A DNA stretch of 64,000 bases from LMUY01 sp965276785 (GTDB taxonomy: Bacteria; Pseudomonadota; Alphaproteobacteria; Acetobacterales; Acetobacteraceae): positions 2,418,001 through 2,482,000 of the forward strand of contig OZ255629.1 in assembly GCA_965276785.1 (NCBI GenBank), written 5' to 3'. The notes under the pieces were generated by a model. The model was not told the DNA's origin. It was given only the letters and a program-made list of their open reading frames with translations, and searched no databases. The position numbers and the translations under genes are program-made. This document shows, piece after piece, positions 41,341-49,661 of this stretch (positions are counted from its first letter, which is position 1; every line of letters begins with the position of its first letter).

Positions 41341-44223
41341 ATGGACGCAATGACGCCCCCGCAGCAATCGACCGAGGACCAACCGCTGCTCGACCTCACG
41401 CCTTACGGGGGTGGGCCGGAGGACTCGATCACGGACACGGCGGAGGCCGCTGCGGTCACGCATCACACGGCGAGCATCGCCGGCAAGGCGATCCCCTACA
41501 CGGCGCGGGCCGGGCACCTGGTGACGGTGGACAGCGTCATTGCGCAGCCTGCAGCCAAGTTCTTCTACGTCTCGTTCACCGCCGACGGCTTCGCGCCATC
41601 GACGCGCCCGGTGACCTTCTTCTACAACGGCGGCCCCGGCTCCTCGGCGGTCTTCGTGCTGCTCGGCTCGTTCGCGCCGCGCCGGATCAAAACCAGCCTG
41701 CCGGCGTTCACGCCACCCGCGCCTTATACGCTGGAGGACAACCCGGACAGCCTGCTCGACCGCAGCGACCTGGTGTTCATCGACCCGGTGGGCACCGGAT
41801 ACTCGGCGGCGATCGCTCCGAACAAGAACAAGGACTTCTGGGGTGTCGATCAGGATGCCCGATCAATCAAGCAGTTCATCAAACGCTACCTGACGGCGTT
41901 CGACCGGTGGAACTCGCCGAAGTTCCTGTTTGGCGAGTCGTATGGCACGCCGCGGAGTTGCGTGCTGGCGTGGCTGCTGCACGAGGACGGGGTCGACCTG
42001 AACGGGATCACGCTGCAGTCCTCGATCCTGGATTATGCGCAGACGGGTAATCCCGTCGGGCTGCTGCCAACGCTGGCGGCGGATGCGTGGTATCACAAAA
42101 AGGTCACCGTGGAGCCGGCCCCGGCGAGCCTGCCGGCGTTCCTGGACACTGTGACCGCCTTTGCCGCCGGGCCGTATGCCAAGGCGCTGGCAGCGTTCCC
42201 GACCATCGACCAGCCCGCGCTCGAGACGCTGGGCGAGGACCTCGGCATTGCGCCGGCCGTGCTGACCTCCTGGGGGTTGGACGTGTCGGCCAGCAACGCC
42301 ATCGGGCTGCTATTCCTGACCACGCTGCTGCAGGATGCCGGGGTGGCGCTCGGCTCCTACGACGGACGCGCCACCGCCGTGGACACCGGCATCGCGGGCG
42401 TGGTGAGCCCCAATTCGGGCGGCAACGACGCGACGATGACGGCGGTGGGCGGCGTCTATACTGCGATGTGGAACGTCTACCTGAATGACGAGCTGAAATA
42501 CACTGCGACGGCTCCGTTCACCGATCTCAACGACCAGACGTTCCGCTACTGGGACTTCTCGCACATCGACCCGACCGGGGCGCAGAAGGGCAAGGACGTC
42601 AACGGCAACATCGTGCTGTATACCGCGGGCGACCTGGCGGCGGTGATGGCGCTCAACCCGGCGCTGAAGGTGTTCTCCGCCAACGGTTATTACGACTCCG
42701 TCACGCCATTCTTCCAGACCGCGATGACCTTGGCGGCGATGCCGCTGGCCGACGCGCGGGCGCGGGCTAACCTCACAATTCGCAACTATCCGTCCGGGCA
42801 CATGGTCTATCTCGACGGACCCTCGCGGACGGCGCTGAAAGCCGATCTCTCGCTGTTCTACGCCAGCACCACCGCGCAATTCATGGCCCAAGCGCGGGTC
42901 GCCCGATCGATGGCAATGGTGCGGCCCTACTTCAAGCGGCCGGACCCGGGCCACGAAGGGCTGACGCCGCGGGCGGCGCAGGCGCAGACTTGGGCCGTTC
43001 CGGAGCTTTGCGCGGCTTACGGCTGGCCTTCAGGCCTGGCAGGCGGCGGGGTGATCGCAATCGTCGAACTCGACGGCGGGTGGGTGCAGCAGGACATGGA
43101 CGCCTACTTTGCCGCCATCGGGCAGCCCGTGCCGCAAATCGTCGATGTCAGCGTAAGTGGTGGCCGCAACCGCCCGAATCAGCACCCGAACGAAGACGCC
43201 GATCCGGACGTGGAGGTGACGCTCGACATCCAGGTGGCGGCGGCTGGCTACTACATGGCAACCGGGAAGCCGGCCTCCATCCGGGTCTATTGGGCGGACA
43301 CCAGCCCCACATCGATCGCGGCGGCGGTGCGGGCGGCGACCGCCGATGGGTGCGACGTGTGCTCGATCTCCTGGGGCGCGGATGAGTCCCGCTGGGAAGC
43401 GGCCGGGCAGCAGGCGGGGCAGGACTTTGCCATGGCGATGGAGGCAGCAGCCCAGGCGGCGGCGAAGGCCGGGATGGTGGTGTTTGCCGCCTCGGGCGAC
43501 AACGACGCGCGGGATGGCGGGCGCAACGCTGTGAATGTTGATTTGCCGTCGTCCTGCCCGCACGTGGTCGGCTGTGGCGGAACGCGAAAGACGCGCGACG
43601 CCGAAACAGTGTGGAATGAGAACCCGGGGCAGGCTGACGGCCACGGCACCGGTGGCGGGTTCTCGCGCCTGTTTCCGCAACAGGATTGGCAGGCGGGGGC
43701 GCCGAACGGGCCGGGCCGGATGGTGCCGGACGTGGCCGGGAATGCCGATCCGAACACCGGGTATCAGATTGTTGTGCATGGCGGCCAGTTGGCGATCGGG
43801 GGCACGAGCGCGGTGTCGCCGCTTTACGCCGGGCTGTTCGCCGCGTTCGGCCGCAAGCTCGGCTTCGTCGGGCCGGTCATCTGGCGCAACCACCTGTGCT
43901 TCAACGATATCACGGTGGGCGATAACGGGTATTACCGCGCGCGGATCGGGCCTGACCCATGCACCGGCCTTGGCTCGCCGATCGCCTCCAAGCTGGCGGC
44001 GCTATTTGCTGCGCCCTTGATGGCCGCGGCTGAAGGCGGCGCGGTGGCGGGCATGGTGCCGGCGGGGTGGAGCGGGACGGTCAAGCTGACCTATGCCGGC
44101 GGGGCGCTGGTGGGGGCGCCTCAGCTCGAAGCGACGGCCGTGGCGGTGCTGCCGGCCGAGCGGGCGGCCGGCGGTGGACGGCGTGCCGGCAGGAGGCGGG
44201 TGACAGGGGACAGCGATGGTTGA
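41341..44223 (+). CDS. Fusion of S10 serine carboxypeptidase and S53 sedolisin-type peptidase
   Basis: The first half (about 1-520) is an S10 carboxypeptidase: oxyanion motif FFYNGGPGSS, nucleophile S200 in FGESYGTPR, D452 in NGYYDSVTP and H487 in PSGHMVYL. From about residue 545 an S53 sedolisin domain follows. It has E625-V-T-L-D629, D720 in AASGDND, nucleophile S823 in GGTSAVSP, and a C-terminal calcium-loop-like segment (NDITVGDNGYY...GPDPCTGLG). Both catalytic sets look intact. The usual sedolisin pro-domain is absent and no signal peptide is visible at the N-terminus. Both families favour acidic pH. The start ATG 41341 has an RBS (GGACGGA). Confidence 0.88.
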   Translation: MDAMTPPQQSTEDQPLLDLTPYGGGPEDSITDTAEAAAVTHHTASIAGKAIPYTARAGHLVTVDSVIAQPAAKFFYVSFTADGFAPSTRPVTFFYNGGPGSSAVFVLLGSFAPRRIKTSLPAFTPPAPYTLEDNPDSLLDRSDLVFIDPVGTGYSAAIAPNKNKDFWGVDQDARSIKQFIKRYLTAFDRWNSPKFLFGESYGTPRSCVLAWLLHEDGVDLNGITLQSSILDYAQTGNPVGLLPTLAADAWYHKKVTVEPAPASLPAFLDTVTAFAAGPYAKALAAFPTIDQPALETLGEDLGIAPAVLTSWGLDVSASNAIGLLFLTTLLQDAGVALGSYDGRATAVDTGIAGVVSPNSGGNDATMTAVGGVYTAMWNVYLNDELKYTATAPFTDLNDQTFRYWDFSHIDPTGAQKGKDVNGNIVLYTAGDLAAVMALNPALKVFSANGYYDSVTPFFQTAMTLAAMPLADARARANLTIRNYPSGHMVYLDGPSRTALKADLSLFYASTTAQFMAQARVARSMAMVRPYFKRPDPGHEGLTPRAAQAQTWAVPELCAAYGWPSGLAGGGVIAIVELDGGWVQQDMDAYFAAIGQPVPQIVDVSVSGGRNRPNQHPNEDADPDVEVTLDIQVAAAGYYMATGKPASIRVYWADTSPTSIAAAVRAATADGCDVCSISWGADESRWEAAGQQAGQDFAMAMEAAAQAAAKAGMVVFAASGDNDARDGGRNAVNVDLPSSCPHVVGCGGTRKTRDAETVWNENPGQADGHGTGGGFSRLFPQQDWQAGAPNGPGRMVPDVAGNADPNTGYQIVVHGGQLAIGGTSAVSPLYAGLFAAFGRKLGFVGPVIWRNHLCFNDITVGDNGYYRARIGPDPCTGLGSPIASKLAALFAAPLMAAAEGGAVAGMVPAGWSGTVKLTYAGGALVGAPQLEATAVAVLPAERAAGGGRRAGRRRVTGDSDG

Positions 44224-44998
44224 TATCGCCAGGCTCAACCAGCAGGGTTGGGACCGCCACGTGGAAGAGAACAACATCTGGACCCGGCCGGTCTCGTCGG
44301 ACGAGGTCGGTTGCGCCCGGCGCGGAGAATGGACCCTGATCTTGACACCCACCAAGCCGGTTCCCCGCGAGTGGTTCGGCGAGGTGGCGGGATCCGACAT
44401 CCTGTGTCTCGCCTCCGGTGGCGGCCAGCAAGGACCGATCCTGGCAGCAGCCGGTGCCCAGGTGACTGTGTTCGATGCGTCGCCCAAACAGCTCGCGCAG
44501 GATGCAATGGTCGCCGACCGGGACGGTCTGGTCCTGACCACGCGGCTCGGTCTAATGCACGACCTGTCCTGCTTTGCCGACGCGAGCTTCGATCTGATTT
44601 TCCACCCCTGCTCCAATTGCTTCGCGCCAGCCATCGAGCCAGTCTGGCGAGAATGCTTCAGGGTTCTTCGGCCGGGAGGCGCCTTACTGGCCGGGTTCAT
44701 GAATCCGGATATCTATATCTTCGACAGAGAGGCAGAGGCGGCGCGAGGCGAATTCATCGTGCGGTTTCGCTTGCCTTACGCCGACGTCGTCGACCTGCCG
44801 CCAGACGAACTTCGACGCTTGATTGAGCGAGACCACGTCGTAGAATTCAGTCACTCGCTGGAAGCCCAAATTGGTGGGCAACTCAAGGCCGGGTTCGTGC
44901 TGACCAACCTGATCGAAGACCGGTGGGACGGGATGCCCGAGCCAGGACTGTCGCGCTACATGCCAACCCTGTTCGCAACCCGCGCCGTAAAGGCCTGA
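44216..44998 (+). CDS. Class I SAM-dependent methyltransferase
   Basis: The 260-residue protein has motif I ILCLASGGGQQGPILAAAGAQ (about 62-82), motif II VTVFDASPKQL and a post-motif segment LMHDLSCFADASFDLIFHPCSNCF. This is the Methyltransf_11-like pattern with an ASGGGQQ variant of the glycine loop, seen in a bacterial subgroup. It starts 8 nt inside the end of the peptidase fusion and is co-transcribed with it. The target is unknown. Confidence 0.85.
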   Translation: MVDIARLNQQGWDRHVEENNIWTRPVSSDEVGCARRGEWTLILTPTKPVPREWFGEVAGSDILCLASGGGQQGPILAAAGAQVTVFDASPKQLAQDAMVADRDGLVLTTRLGLMHDLSCFADASFDLIFHPCSNCFAPAIEPVWRECFRVLRPGGALLAGFMNPDIYIFDREAEAARGEFIVRFRLPYADVVDLPPDELRRLIERDHVVEFSHSLEAQIGGQLKAGFVLTNLIEDRWDGMPEPGLSRYMPTLFATRAVKA

Positions 44999-45037
44999 CA
45001 TCCCGGCCCGGGGCGACGACCAGAGCGCGGGGCAGGA

Positions 45038-46816
45038 CTAGAAGCGTGCGGTGACGTTGAACAGAACGGCGGCAGGCGGACCGGGGACAAAGGTGGTATA
45101 CGGGCTGCCGCCATAGACGCCGTTGTAGGAGACGTACTGGTTGAAGAAATAGGCCTTGAAGTGCTGGTTAAACATGTTCAGCACGTTCAACTGGAAATCG
45201 AGTTGCTTGGCGGGCAAGTGAAGGTTTTCGATCGGCAGCATGTAATGGGCGCTAAAGTTGAAAATGCCGTAGGCGGAAAGCTTGTAGCCGGTATTGGTGA
45301 CCGTTGCGGCCTGGAGTTGCGGGTTCGGAGTCACGGTCGGGTCCGGGCTGATGTCGTAGGTGGTGTATTGCTGGCCGGTGTAGACCATCCAGAAGCGGAG
45401 ATAGGCCTCGTCCTTTTCCTTGAAGATGTTCTTTTTGTCGTAATCGACGCCGATATTGGCGGTGTAGTCCGGCACGCCGCTGACGGGAGTGCCTTTGAAG
45501 GCATAGCCGAACTGGTCCTCGAAGATGGTGGTGAAGGCCGCGTAGTTCTGCAGGTATTTCGCCAGCAGGTGAGAGCCGGCGCCGAAAATGCCGATTTCGG
45601 GCGTGATCTTGTATTTGAACGAGGCCTCGAAGCCTTTGAACTCCTGGATGCCTTCGTTGGCATAGGTGAAGGTCTGCGTGAGGTAATTGGCGAAGAAGCT
45701 GAAGGCGCGAGTGACGCGCTGATTGAAGTAGTCCACGTTCACATAGAGCCGATCGGTATTGTATTTGGCCCCGACTTCCACCGCGGTGAGCCGTTCCGGC
45801 CCGGATGCCGCGGTGCCCCCGGTGCCGCTAAGCCGGTAGTTCCTCACGGGGGCGAACAGCGCGCTACGGCCCCAACTGCTGTAGATCGAGGTATTCTTCA
45901 GGAAGCCGGGCAAGTCGTAGCTGGCGCCGATATAGGGCAGGGCTTCGCGATCAAACCGGCTGACCGTGTAACCGCCGTTGGGCAGTCGTGAGCCCACGTA
46001 AGCGTATGGATACTGAACCTGGGAGCCTACCCCTTCGTAGGTAAAACCTGGCTCGATGTGCAGCGTATTGCTAAACAGGTCTATTCTGTCCTGGATGTAG
46101 CCCTCGTAGAGCTGCCGCTCGGCATAGTATTGTGTGATTTCATTGTAGCCTTTCTGGGCTACGATCGGCACTGTTCCCCAGACATACGCACTGGTGTCGA
46201 ACTGCTCGCGCGCGATCAGGGCGCCGACCCGGATGTTGTTGTATGGCAGGAAGAAGTTGACCTCCGGCTTAATGCCGTAGGTATCGGTGACTTGGAAAGT
46301 CTCTAGTGCATTCTCGCCGAAGCCCTGCGGCGCATTGCCAGGGTTGCCGTCCGGGCCGTTGCCGGTGGCGTTGCCAAAAATGGCGGGGTTGTAGTTGAAG
46401 TATTGCGAGTTGAAGAAGCGGGTGCCCGGGCCGATCTGGCCGTCCGAGAAGAACGGCACTTGAAAGTTCGGTTGGAACGGCTGGTCGGCGCCGATCAGGT
46501 CCGGCGAGACGTAGCTTTGCGACTTGTTGTCGGTGCGGATATAGAATGCCTTGCCGCCGATCTTCATGTAGTCATTGACGTAGGTGTCGTCGCTCAGGAT
46601 GGTGGTCAGAAACTGGTTGTCCTGGCGGAAGAAATCCTGGCTCTTGTCGTAATTGTTGTACTGGCCGTCCACCGCCAGCTTTTGGATTTCAATCGGCGAG
46701 GGTTGCAGGTAGCCGTTGGCGGTGTTGGAGATGAAGGTGAAGCCGACATTGGACAGTCCATTGCTATAAGGCTTGTCCATGGCGAGATAGATGCGGCCGC
46801 CGCGGGCGACGCGGCT
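45038..46816 (-). pseudogene. TonB-dependent receptor, 5'-truncated (beta-barrel portion)
   Basis: About 590 residues of a TonB-dependent outer-membrane receptor barrel are present, ending in the expected aromatic terminus (VLFNVTARF). Alternating strands rich in Tyr and Phe, such as GVEVGAKYNTDRLYVNVDYF-like segments, fit the barrel. The TonB box, plug domain and signal peptide are missing: homology starts abruptly at ARGGRIYLAMDKPYSNGL. The point of truncation coincides with the truncated 5' end of exbB on the opposite strand. It is unlikely to yield a functional receptor unless a distant fragment completes it. Confidence 0.82.
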
Positions 46817-47518
46817 AATCCGTATGGCTTGCAATCGCTATGGAACAACGGCGACGTCGTGGCGCGGGTCACACTTGGCATCCTTGCCATTATGTCAATC
46901 GGAACGTGGTATGTGATGATAACCAAGTCCATCCAGCAGGCGACGCTAGCGGCCCGCGGACGCGCCGCCCGCAAGAACTTTTGGACGGCGCCCAGCATTA
47001 CCGAGGGCGCCAATACGCTCGGCAAGAACTCGGCTTACGGCTACATCGCCAACGCCGGGCTGGCCGCCGCCGGGCAACATGAAGGCACGCTGGCAGAAAA
47101 GATCGATGCCAGCACCTGGATCACGCTCGGGCTGGACCGCGCGACGACCGTGGTGAACAGCCGCCTGCAAGGTGGCCTCGCGGTGCTGGCAACCGTTGGC
47201 TCCATCGCACCGTTCGTGGGTCTGTTCGGCACTGTGTGGGGGATCTATCACGCGCTGACCGCCATCGGCATCGCCGGCCAGGCGTCCATCGACAAGGTGG
47301 CCGGCCCAGTGGGCGAGGCGCTGATCATGACGGCAATCGGCCTCGCGACCGCGGTGCCGGCCGTGCTGGGCTACAACTTCTTGATCCGCCGCAACAAGGC
47401 TATCATGGAACAGGTGCGTGGTTTCACGGCCGATCTATATGCCGTGCTGCTGTCCGGGCGCCGGGTCGGCGAGACGGCGAACGCCAATCGCACCATCCTA
47501 CAAGCCGCTGCGGAATAA
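46817..47518 (+). pseudogene. exbB: ExbB/TolQ-family proton channel subunit, 5'-truncated
   Basis: The frame encodes NPYGLQSLWNNGDVVARV through a typical ExbB with three membrane helices and GSIAPFVGLFGTVWGIYHAL. It lacks a proper start and the N-terminal 10-30 residues; upstream in frame it runs antisense through the TonB receptor fragment. Initiation at TTG 46829 or a nearby GTG could still produce a nearly complete protein, because the core motifs are intact. It is followed by two exbD genes. Whether the operon keeps a promoter is unclear. Confidence 0.75.
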
Positions 47519-47524
47519 CGTCCG

Positions 47525-47956
47525 GTGTCAATCAACGTCGGGTCCGACGACGACGACGACGAGAGCTTGGTCTCAACCATCAACACGACGCCTTTGGTGG
47601 ATGTCATGCTGGTGTTGCTGATCATCTTCCTCATCACCATCCCCGTGGTGACGCACACCATTCCTGTCCACCTGCCGAAAGCGATCAGCCAGGTGGACAA
47701 GATCAAGCCGAAGACCGTGGTGATCGCGGTGACGCGGGACGGAGACGTGTTTTGGGATCAGCAATTCATGCCGGACGGCCCGGCGCTGCTGACCAAGCTC
47801 AAGAGCGTGTCGGTGCAGAACCCGCAGCCGGAGATCGATGTGCGCGGCGACGAAGACGTGCGCTACGAGGCGGTCGGCCGGGTCGTCCTGCAATGTGAGA
47901 AGGCTGGCATTAGCCACGTCGCGTTCATCAGCCAACCCCCGCCGCACGGCGGTTAG
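47525..47956 (+). CDS. exbD: ExbD/TolR-family biopolymer transport protein, first copy
   Basis: The 143-residue protein has one N-terminal membrane helix preceded by an acidic leader (DDDDDES) and NTTPLVDVMLVLLIIFLIT, where the membrane Asp (VDVM) is the proton-pathway residue. A periplasmic domain follows. It energises TonB together with ExbB. The start is GTG 47525, 6 nt after the exbB stop. It differs from the second copy by a longer polar linker. Confidence 0.9.
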   Translation: MSINVGSDDDDDESLVSTINTTPLVDVMLVLLIIFLITIPVVTHTIPVHLPKAISQVDKIKPKTVVIAVTRDGDVFWDQQFMPDGPALLTKLKSVSVQNPQPEIDVRGDEDVRYEAVGRVVLQCEKAGISHVAFISQPPPHGG

Positions 47957-47969
47957 AGGATATCGAGCC

Positions 47970-48398
47970 ATGGCCATGACCCTCCCCTCGGGCAGCGATG
48001 ACGGCGACCTGGTTGTTGATATCAACACCACGCCGTTGATCGACGTGATGCTGGTGCTGCTGATCATGCTGATCATCACCATCCCGCTGCAGACCAACGC
48101 CACCAAGATGGACCTGCCGGTCGGACCGCCGCCGCCCGCGCAGCAGGATCCGCCGCCGTACGTGAACATCGACGTGGACTTCGATGGTCTGGTATATTGG
48201 AACGGCGCTCCGTTGGCGGACGCGCAGGATTTGGACAACCACCTGCGGCAGATCGCGGCGCAAAACCCGCAGCCCGAGGTGCATCTGAAGCCGAACAAGC
48301 TGGTGGTGTATCGTCACGTGCTCGCGGTGCTGGCGGCGGCGCAGCGGCTGAACGTCACGAAAATTGGGTTGGTCGGCAACGAGCAGTTCGTGGACTGA
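47970..48398 (+). CDS. exbD: ExbD/TolR-family biopolymer transport protein, second copy
   Basis: The 142-residue protein carries DINTTPLIDVMLVLLIMLIITIP with the conserved membrane Asp, then a Pro-rich linker (VGPPPPAQQDPPP) and a periplasmic domain. Tandem exbD genes after exbB are common in alphaproteobacteria and xanthomonads, where the second copy can serve particular receptors. ATG 47970 lies 13 nt downstream of the first copy; ATG 47976 is an alternative. It completes the exbBDD set. Confidence 0.9.
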   Translation: MAMTLPSGSDDGDLVVDINTTPLIDVMLVLLIMLIITIPLQTNATKMDLPVGPPPPAQQDPPPYVNIDVDFDGLVYWNGAPLADAQDLDNHLRQIAAQNPQPEVHLKPNKLVVYRHVLAVLAAAQRLNVTKIGLVGNEQFVD

Positions 48399-48495
48399 GC
48401 AGGCTGCTAGGCCCGGGCCTCACCGTCTATGGCGTCGCGCAAGGTTGAACGAAGCTTGGCCAATTCGTGCTCGTCCACGACGTTGGCTAGCCTCC

Positions 48496-49139
48496 TTAAT
48501 CGACCCCGTTGGCAATGCTCACGACTGCCTGAAGATCCGCCATCGTCGCATCTGGAGCGAAGGCCTTTCGGAAGGCCGCAAAATGTTCGGGCTTGTCCTC
48601 CTGCAGGTGAGCGAGGCTGTTCTTGGGCCCGAGATACCATTTGCCTCGTAGGAGGAAGTAAATCTCGAAACTTCTTTCAGAAGCCAGTGCCGCCGATAGT
48701 CGCCTTCAGCGTCGCCCTTTTCAGCCCGGGCAAGCATTTTTTCCAGCCAGAGTCTTGTCGTTTGCGCATCGCTCGGGCTCATTGTCTCCGGGCCTGAAGA
48801 AAACACCTCTTTGACGGCCGCAAGCACTGCGTCTCCCTCTGCGTCACGCTGAAAGAGAACCCGACCATCATGAATCCTTAGCCAGTCCTGCTCGGGCTTT
48901 GTGCCCGACGGATACAGGAACAAGTCGAGAAAGAGGTTTTCCCATCGATGGGCGATGTGCCCGGTCTGGTTGACCTTTCCGAACGCGATGACATCGATGT
49001 CGCTCTTGGAATCCCAGTCGCCTCGTGCTCGTGAGCCATAGAGAATTGCCGTTTCGCAGGAGAACCGCTCCCGGAGATAGGCACAAAGCCGGTCGAGCAG
49101 TTCTTGCTGGTGTTTCAACTGCCAAGTACGCCCCAGCAA
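48496..49139 (-). pseudogene. Frameshifted nucleotidyltransferase (MNT/KNTase domain) gene
   Basis: The N-terminal part has the polymerase-beta-like motif ILYGSRARGDWDSKSDIDVIAF (GS-x10-DxD) and a normal continuation to about residue 155. Near plus-strand 48677 the frame breaks. Restoring one base gives a sensible continuation (FEIYFLLRGKWYLGPK, then SLAHLQEDKPEHFAAF) ending at a TAA at 48496-48498. As written, the frame ends at 48519 with a nonsense tail. It could also be a sequencing error. It starts at TTG 49139 inside the end of the upstream GNAT gene. A Nucleotidyltransferase-HEPN antitoxin-like role is possible but not shown. Confidence 0.7.
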
Positions 49140-49654
49140 GGACGAGACATAACAAACTCGTGCTCGTCGCTCTGTGCGCCTTTGAAGCAGTCTGCGCCGA
49201 CTATCGTTCGGCCGAGCCTAAAGCCAAGCTTCTGGAGGAGCGCAATCGACCCGGCGTTACGCGTGTCAACCAAGGCGCGCGCCTCATCGATGGTAGTCAT
49301 GGCGAACAGCCAATTGAGCGTTGACTGCAGGGCCGCCGTGCCGACGCCTTGGCGCCAGTAGACCGGAAAGACGTGGTAGCCGAGCTGCGCGACGTGACCG
49401 CGAACGGTTGCCTGCGTATAGCCTGCCGGCGCGCGGTCGCTTTGGCGCCGTATTACCCAGTTGAGCCATCGTTCCGCTCCGTCCGGAGACCGTCCGGCGG
49501 CCAGACGGTCATACCGGACTCTGAGAGCGTCAGCGCTCGCGGGCGGGTCGCCGGGGAGAAAGCGGTAGGCCGCCGCCTCGGCTAATCCGGCAAACATGGC
49601 GGGCGCATGCTCCGGGCGGAGCACCTCCAGATCGACTATGGCCGGGTCGGCCAT
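49115..49654 (-). CDS. GNAT-family acetyltransferase (RimJ/RimL-like)
   Basis: The 179-residue protein shows VRGHVAQLGYHVFPVYWRQGVGTAALQ, the acetyl-CoA loop (RQGVGTA), followed by VDTRNAGSIALLQKLGFRLGRTI typical of RimJ/RimL-like N-acetyltransferases. I chose ATG 49654 (MADPAIVDLEVLRPEH). It lies 7 nt downstream of the S46 peptidase stop and overlaps the nucleotidyltransferase gene, so the three form one transcription unit. The substrate is unknown. Confidence 0.85.
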   Translation of the reverse strand: MADPAIVDLEVLRPEHAPAMFAGLAEAAAYRFLPGDPPASADALRVRYDRLAAGRSPDGAERWLNWVIRRQSDRAPAGYTQATVRGHVAQLGYHVFPVYWRQGVGTAALQSTLNWLFAMTTIDEARALVDTRNAGSIALLQKLGFRLGRTIVGADCFKGAQSDEHEFVMSRPCWGVLGS

Positions 49655-49661
49655 CCCTACG

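Noticed and set aside
46403..46816. N-terminal extension of ExbB
   Set aside because: The residues are the antisense of the TonB receptor and do not resemble an ExbB N-terminus; the gene is treated as truncated.
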